DNA of 37,303 bases from Prevotella multiformis DSM 16608 (GTDB taxonomy: Bacteria > Bacteroidota > Bacteroidia > Bacteroidales > Bacteroidaceae), in NCBI RefSeq assembly GCF_000191065.1, contig NZ_GL872284.1:3727-41029 (forward strand). The letters run 5' to 3'. Each line of letters opens with the position of its first letter. Within the stretch, counting starts at the first letter, position 1. The position numbers were made by a program, and so were the translations under genes. Positions 34,082-37,303 of the stretch are shown here, in pieces. Under the pieces are notes generated by a model. It was given only the letters and a program-made list of their open reading frames with translations, searched no databases and was not told the origin of the DNA.

Positions 34082-34086
34082 AATTA

Positions 34087-34118
34087 TTTGTTATTATTGA
34101 TTCTTTTCACTACCTTTA
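34087..34118 (+). promoter_or_regulatory. Promoter of the 103-aa plus-strand gene
   Basis: TTTG (34087-34090), exactly 20 nt, then TACCTTTA (34111-34118), seven of eight -7 bases. The gene's ATG at 34144 follows by 25 nt. It would be transcribed against the early operon. Confidence 0.5.
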
Positions 34119-34143
34119 TGCCCTGTTATAAAATTTACATCCT

Positions 34144-34455
34144 ATGTACAAGTATAAATTTGATGCTACTATTACAATCGATCCAAATTATCCCGCAAAT
34201 GACGCCGCAAAGCTGCAGCTCCAGAATATGGGTTCGGCGATTTTTGAGGACATACTGAACAGTCTGAACATAGAATATCGATACGACTACACATATCATC
34301 TTCAGGGCGATGAGATGTATGTCGAGTTACTGATTCATGTCCATCAGGAATTCCCGACAATTCAACATGTAGTCTATATGACCCAAATTCTACAAGGAAT
34401 CTGCAATCTGTACGACTATTCAGACGACATTGCATGCTATTTCCGTTTACATTGA
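34144..34455 (+). CDS. Unknown 103-aa protein antisense to the early leader
   Basis: An acidic, aromatic-rich protein (MYKYKFDATITIDPNY...) with a regular helix/strand pattern, including YVELLIHVHQEFPTIQHVVY. Its codons follow an RNY trend, and it has its own plausible promoter. It lies entirely inside the leader of the early transcript, on the opposite strand, and overlaps the alternative minus-strand ORF at 34172-34480. I think this is the more likely of the two. No family recognised. Confidence 0.5.
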   Translation: MYKYKFDATITIDPNYPANDAAKLQLQNMGSAIFEDILNSLNIEYRYDYTYHLQGDEMYVELLIHVHQEFPTIQHVVYMTQILQGICNLYDYSDDIACYFRLH

Positions 34456-34480
34456 TGTTGACTACTTTCTTTGTTGCCAT
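34172..34480 (-). CDS. Alternative first early ORF (102 aa), doubtful
   Basis: The ATG at 34480 is the first after the predicted early promoter and has the same 22-bp leader/start segment as the gene at 28741. The first residues, MATKKVVNINVNGNS, look coding. The rest is Cys/His/Arg-rich and overlaps the plus-strand gene entirely, so it may be only a truncated remnant of an early gene. Confidence 0.3.
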   Translation of the reverse strand: MATKKVVNINVNGNSMQCRLNSRTDCRFLVEFGSYRLHVELSGIPDGHESVTRHTSHRPEDDMCSRIDILCSDCSVCPQKSPNPYSGAAALRRHLRDNLDRL

Positions 34481-34506
34481 AATCTTTTATTTTAATTTGT
34501 TCAACA

Positions 34507-34538
34507 TTTGCGCACTTCGCCTTTTTTTCGTATTTTTG
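34507..34538 (+). promoter_or_regulatory. Repressor promoter
   Basis: TTTG (34507-34510), exactly 20 nt, then TATTTTTG (34531-34538), both perfect Bacteroidota elements. The predicted start is near 34545, about 88 nt before the repressor ATG. It faces the early promoter at 34566-34597. Confidence 0.7.
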
Positions 34539-34544
34539 GCGAGC

Positions 34545-34560
34545 TGTTAAAAACTTAACA
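34545..34560. promoter_or_regulatory. Operator palindrome at the two start sites
   Basis: TGTTAA (34545-34550) and TTAACA (34555-34560) form a perfect palindrome with a 4-nt centre. It lies between the -7 boxes of the facing repressor and early promoters, covering both predicted start sites. It is a natural repressor-binding site. Confidence 0.6.
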
Positions 34561-34563
34561 CGC

Positions 34564-34584
34564 TGCAAAGATAAACGCTTTGCA
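34564..34584. promoter_or_regulatory. Operator palindrome over the early promoter -7 box
   Basis: TGCAAAG (34564-34570) and CTTTGCA (34578-34584), perfect 7-bp arms 7 nt apart. The left arm overlaps the early promoter -7 box, so binding here would block early transcription. Confidence 0.55.
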
Positions 34585-34597
34585 TAAACAAAACAAA
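34566..34597 (-). promoter_or_regulatory. Early promoter (leftward, transposition operon)
   Basis: On the minus strand TTTG (34597-34594), exactly 20 nt, then TATCTTTG (34573-34566), both perfect. The predicted start is near 34559. Operators overlap it. It would drive the transposase operon and all early cargo genes. Confidence 0.7.
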
Positions 34598-34632
34598 TAT
34601 TTCGGCAATTATTTTACGCAAAATGTTTAATT

Positions 34633-35343
34633 ATGGAGAAAAAGGATAGACTTTTAAGGCTTATAGAGCACTATTCTGACGGAAATAAATCAGAATTTGC
34701 TCGTATGATAGGCGTATCTCCACAGGCTGTTAATACATGGATTAGCAGGAATACCTTTGATATTGATATTGTTTATGCAAAGTGCGTAAGCATTTCGCCA
34801 GAATGGCTCCTCACAGGCAAAGGCCCCATGCTCAAGCCCACAATACAAGAGCCACAGGTAACAACGCAACCGAGCACGCCAACAGCAAAAGATAGACTTC
34901 CTGAGGCATTCCGATGCCTTGACCCACTACACTCCACACAAGAGTTGATCCCTTTAGTAACGCCAAAGGTTGCTGCAGGTTTCGGGAGTGCAGACTTTGT
35001 TATAGCTAAGAGCGACGTAAAAGAATATTATGTCATTCCCAAATGGAAAAGACAACATGTAGACTTCATGATAGAAGTAACAGGCGACTCTATGCAACCT
35101 AAATACAATGCTGGTGATATCGTTGGCTGTACTATCATACATAACTCAGGTTTCATACAATGGAACCGACCACATGTCATTGCAACACGTGAACAAGGAC
35201 TACTCATCAAACGACTAATGCCAGGTACTACAACAAACTCGCTCTCTGCAGTAAGCGAGAACACACAATATCCTCCTTTCGATATACCCAAGGAAGAAAT
35301 AACTGGTATCGCACTCGTTATAGGACATGTAAATCTCGAGTAA
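34633..35343 (+). CDS. LexA/CI-type phage repressor (HTH plus S24 peptidase)
   Basis: A 236-aa repressor. An HTH lies at about residues 19-37 (KSEFARMIGVSPQAVNTWI). A linker rich in Thr/Pro follows. The C-terminal S24 domain has a self-cleavage site at Ala115-Gly116 (VAAGFG), catalytic Ser153 in TGDSMQP and Lys193 in LLIKRL. It should hold the prophage silent by binding the operators upstream and be cleaved on SOS induction. Unlike Mu c, which lacks a peptidase, this implies DNA-damage induction. Confidence 0.92.
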   Translation: MEKKDRLLRLIEHYSDGNKSEFARMIGVSPQAVNTWISRNTFDIDIVYAKCVSISPEWLLTGKGPMLKPTIQEPQVTTQPSTPTAKDRLPEAFRCLDPLHSTQELIPLVTPKVAAGFGSADFVIAKSDVKEYYVIPKWKRQHVDFMIEVTGDSMQPKYNAGDIVGCTIIHNSGFIQWNRPHVIATREQGLLIKRLMPGTTTNSLSAVSENTQYPPFDIPKEEITGIALVIGHVNLE

Positions 35344-35384
35344 GAAAAACAAACTATATAATTATTAACTAAACTCTATTAACA

Positions 35385-35804
35385 ATGAAAGATTTTAATT
35401 TAGATATTCTCAACGAGAGAATTTCTACTCAGTACACAGACATGAAAGGTATAGTTGCCATTGATGGTCATAATTTTAGCGATTTATGGAAATTGTGTGC
35501 TGACAATGGTGTAGATTTGGAAAACTGGTTCTTAGTTGGTTTGGAATGTTATGATTTCGAACCTCTCGGCAAACGAGATCTTCATGCGATGGCGTATGTT
35601 ATAAAAAATGAGGATTTGGAGAAATCACACGATGAAATAGCCAATAGATTGCAGAATACAGGTGATACTGAAATCCATATCAAGCGATTTACCATTCCAT
35701 ATAGCCAAATGGCAAAATACATCAAGCGCATTCAGATAGGACTTGTCTCAGAGTTGTCAAGTTCTATAAAGAATGTCACCTTCATTGATGATGAAAACGA
35801 ATAA
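35385..35804 (+). CDS. Unknown 139-aa protein downstream of the repressor
   Basis: An acidic protein with a mixed alpha/beta pattern (KGIVAIDGHNFSDLWKLCADNGVD, IHIKRFTIPYSQMAKYIK). It lies 42 nt after the repressor gene and is probably expressed with it in the lysogen. A lysogenic accessory function, such as exclusion of other phages, is possible by position only. No family recognised. Confidence 0.6.
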   Translation: MKDFNLDILNERISTQYTDMKGIVAIDGHNFSDLWKLCADNGVDLENWFLVGLECYDFEPLGKRDLHAMAYVIKNEDLEKSHDEIANRLQNTGDTEIHIKRFTIPYSQMAKYIKRIQIGLVSELSSSIKNVTFIDDENE

Positions 35805-35809
35805 AAAGT

Positions 35810-36025
35810 CTATCTTAGCTCATTTCTGCAATCAGAGACAAATTCTTTAAGTATATATAACCAATCACCAAGAGCATCTGCACACGTCTCGCATGGATGC
35901 TCTTGAATACTCTTTTCTGCATATTTGAGCATTAATTCAAATCTGAGTAGCGTGCTTTCTTTGCCTGCACACATAACTTCTTTGTCAACATACTTACTTA
36001 AACCGTCATACTTCATACAAAACAT
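35810..36025 (-). CDS. Small helical protein, unknown
   Basis: A 71-aa, mostly helical protein (ESTLLRFELMLKYAEKSIQEHPCETCADALGDWLYILKEFV) with a CETC pair. Its stop faces the end of the 139-aa gene, 5 nt away. The start follows an A-rich leader with AAAAGAG. No function recognised. Confidence 0.55.
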   Translation of the reverse strand: MFCMKYDGLSKYVDKEVMCAGKESTLLRFELMLKYAEKSIQEHPCETCADALGDWLYILKEFVSDCRNELR

Positions 36026-36063
36026 CTCTTTTAACTTTGTACACGCATAATGCCTTCAAGAAA

Positions 36064-36222
36064 CTACGATAACTTTGTTGTTACTACAAGGGCACAAATA
36101 TTTGTAATTTCCTTACCTTCTTTGGCAAGGAAGTTTATTTGTTGCCAAAACTCTTCCGGGGTGGTCGCAGTTATCTGTGCCACCTCAAAACTTGCATTAA
36201 ATGATACCTTATCTTTACTCAT
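36064..36222 (-). CDS. Small protein, unknown
   Basis: A 52-aa protein starting MSKDKVSFNASFEVAQIT. I chose the ATG at 36222 because GGAGGGT lies 3 nt upstream, a strong ribosome-binding site. A 10-residue longer reading exists from 36252. The mRNA leader holds a hairpin, GTGCGC/GCGCAC (36236-36250), just before the ribosome-binding site, so translation may be controlled. No family recognised. Confidence 0.6.
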   Translation of the reverse strand: MSKDKVSFNASFEVAQITATTPEEFWQQINFLAKEGKEITNICALVVTTKLS

Positions 36223-36235
36223 ATTACCCTCCTTC

Positions 36236-36664
36236 GTGCGCCACGCGCACACTTTTTAATGATTTTACACCACAAATATAAGCGAATTCCCCGAGAAACA
36301 GGGCACCTCACAAAAAAATCGACTTGAAACAAGATGGTAATATGCCACACACCTTTGGAATAAGGGAGGGGGTAAAAAGGGGAAAAACAAGCTTAATCAA
36401 TAATATTTGGTTATTGTGGGAGGGGTCAATTCAATATGGTTTATGTTAAAAGTGTCACCCCTAATGTCACCCCCTCGTTATACATTTCGTTTTTCACTGT
36501 CACTCCAATCGTCACCCCTAATGTCACCCCTAACCCATTTTTTACCCTAAAAACACACCTCTTTTGATCCCATAAAACACAAAAACGGCTTTCAACCGTT
36601 CAAAAACGTATTGAAAGCCGTTCAACTATCGTTCAATCAGCGTTTTAGCTGTTCAAACGCATCC
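36236..36664. other. Noncoding stretch with repeats and palindromes
   Basis: About 430 nt without a convincing gene. It holds five related copies of GTCACCCC-type repeats (36449-36540), a 12-bp perfect inverted repeat (AACGGCTTTCAA, 36584-36595, with TTGAAAGCCGTT, 36611-36622), and one copy of the ACATTTCGTTTT 12-mer (36482-36493). It may contain part of the phage end or regulatory sites. Confidence 0.6.
36273..36280 (-). promoter_or_regulatory. Possible -7 box of the 52-aa gene
   Basis: TATATTTG on the minus strand, a perfect -7 box 51 nt upstream of the ATG at 36222. No TTTG lies at the -33 position, so activity is uncertain. Confidence 0.35.
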
Positions 36665-36877
36665 TCATTTTGTTACCTTAGAGCGTATAAGTTCGCCTGC
36701 CCTGATACACGCCTTTTTATTCAGTACAACCCCTCCCTTGCTCAATCCTACACGCTCCAGCGAACTTTGCTTAATACCTATCTCCTCAGCCGTCAAAATG
36801 CTGTAAATCGCAGGAATCGAACCAAAGTAATAATTCTTCCTCCCCTTCATCAATTGTACGTGTATAACCTTTGTCAT
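36665..36877 (-). CDS. Small basic protein, candidate DNA-binding
   Basis: A 70-aa protein, MTKVIHVQLMKGRKNYYFGS... with AIYSILTAEEIGIKQSSLERVGL as a possible helix-turn-helix. I chose the ATG at 36877; a longer reading from 36937 would include promoter-like sequence (TATATTTG, 36903-36896). Similar short proteins occur in Bacteroidota chromosomes and mobile elements, so this gene may belong to the phage or the host side of the junction. Confidence 0.6.
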   Translation of the reverse strand: MTKVIHVQLMKGRKNYYFGSIPAIYSILTAEEIGIKQSSLERVGLSKGGVVLNKKACIRAGELIRSKVTK

Positions 36878-36937
36878 ATAAGTCTTTTTTGTTTGCAAAT
36901 ATACAAAAATACTTATTATATACGATATTTTAAGCAT

Positions 36938-37303
36938 ATAATATTATACTGAATGCGTAAAATAAAAGATAAGCTATAAATAGCCTACCTCGTCAATTTA
37001 TACATAAAACAACCCTGTCACAGCTGTTTGCTTCGCCCGTGTCACCCTTAATACTCTTCACTCTATCAAGTACATCTATTCAGGCTTAAAACGCCCCAAA
37101 TCGCCTCATTTACCCTCCTATGTAACATTATTCTCTCAAACACCGTTCAAACGCCCCTCGAATGTAACGCAAATGTAACACGCTTGTAACATTTCGTTTT
37201 GCACCTCATTCACCCTCCAATATCACGTAACTATCTGATAAACAAACAATATAATCACGTCCACCCAAACATCGTATTTACACATTTCGTTTTACCCCCC
37301 TTA
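36938..37303. other. Terminal repeat-rich noncoding stretch
   Basis: About 365 nt without a convincing gene. It has two copies of ACATTTCGTTTT (37189-37200, 37282-37293), an 18-nt near-repeat CCTCATTyACCCTCCwAT exactly 100 bp apart (37104-37121 and 37204-37221), and several TGTAAC repeats. Transposase end-binding sites are possible here. The phage end itself cannot be placed. Confidence 0.55.

Noticed and set aside
1..37303. tRNA, rRNA or integrase genes
   Set aside because: None is recognisable on either strand; movement is explained by the MuA/MuB pair.

Overview
The window is most of a transposable (Mu-type) prophage of a Bacteroidota host. A Prevotella or Bacteroides relative is the best guess. 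The evidence is Bacteroidota-type promoters (TTTG, 20 nt, TAnnTTTG), frequent A-rich starts without Shine-Dalgarno motifs, and a full MuA/MuB replication and Mu-like head gene set. No integrase, tRNA, rRNA or reverse transcriptase is visible. The left edge cuts through a tail-fibre gene, so that phage end lies outside the window. The right phage end is either in the repeat-rich last kilobase or just beyond it.

Layout from right to left. (1) 34.5-37.3 kb: the immunity end, with a LexA/CI-type repressor (+), small unknown genes, and a repeat-rich stretch that may hold the transposon end. Repressor and early promoters face each other at 34.5-34.6 kb across palindromic operators. (2) 34.1-27.0 kb, minus strand: early operon with an unknown gene, MuA-like transposase, MuB-like ATPase, a second P-loop ATPase, six small cargo genes, a GemA-like protein and a DUF3164 protein, closed by a terminator. 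A lone 88-aa gene with its own, apparently leaderless, promoter follows. (3) 20.4-26.6 kb, plus strand: terminase small and large subunits, gp36-like protein, DUF935 portal, Mu F-like minor head protein with a toxin-like C-terminus, virion morphogenesis protein and tail terminator, ending at a bidirectional terminator. (4) 20.2 kb down to 1, minus strand: ClpP-type prohead protease/scaffold, major capsid, small protein, lysis cassette (amidase, membrane/coiled-coil protein, unimolecular spanin), tail tube, G/GT tail chaperones, tape measure, distal tail protein, tail hub, HU-like protein, and a tail fibre split in two ORFs. There is no tail-sheath gene, so the particle is probably a long non-contractile-tailed transposable siphovirus.

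The two late operons diverge from one 190-bp region at 20.2-20.4 kb. Their promoters share three sequence blocks with identical internal spacing, which suggests one activator fires both.

The strongest unusual signals are: a complete -1 frameshift signal at the end of the portal gene that would fuse portal to the minor head protein; a compact promoter/stem-loop/terminator unit antisense to the 3' end of the toxin-like domain; paired inverted arrays of 22-bp hairpin repeats, one of which separates two same-frame halves of the tail fibre; and a repeated 12-mer at the immunity end, each copy providing an ATG for a very short ORF.
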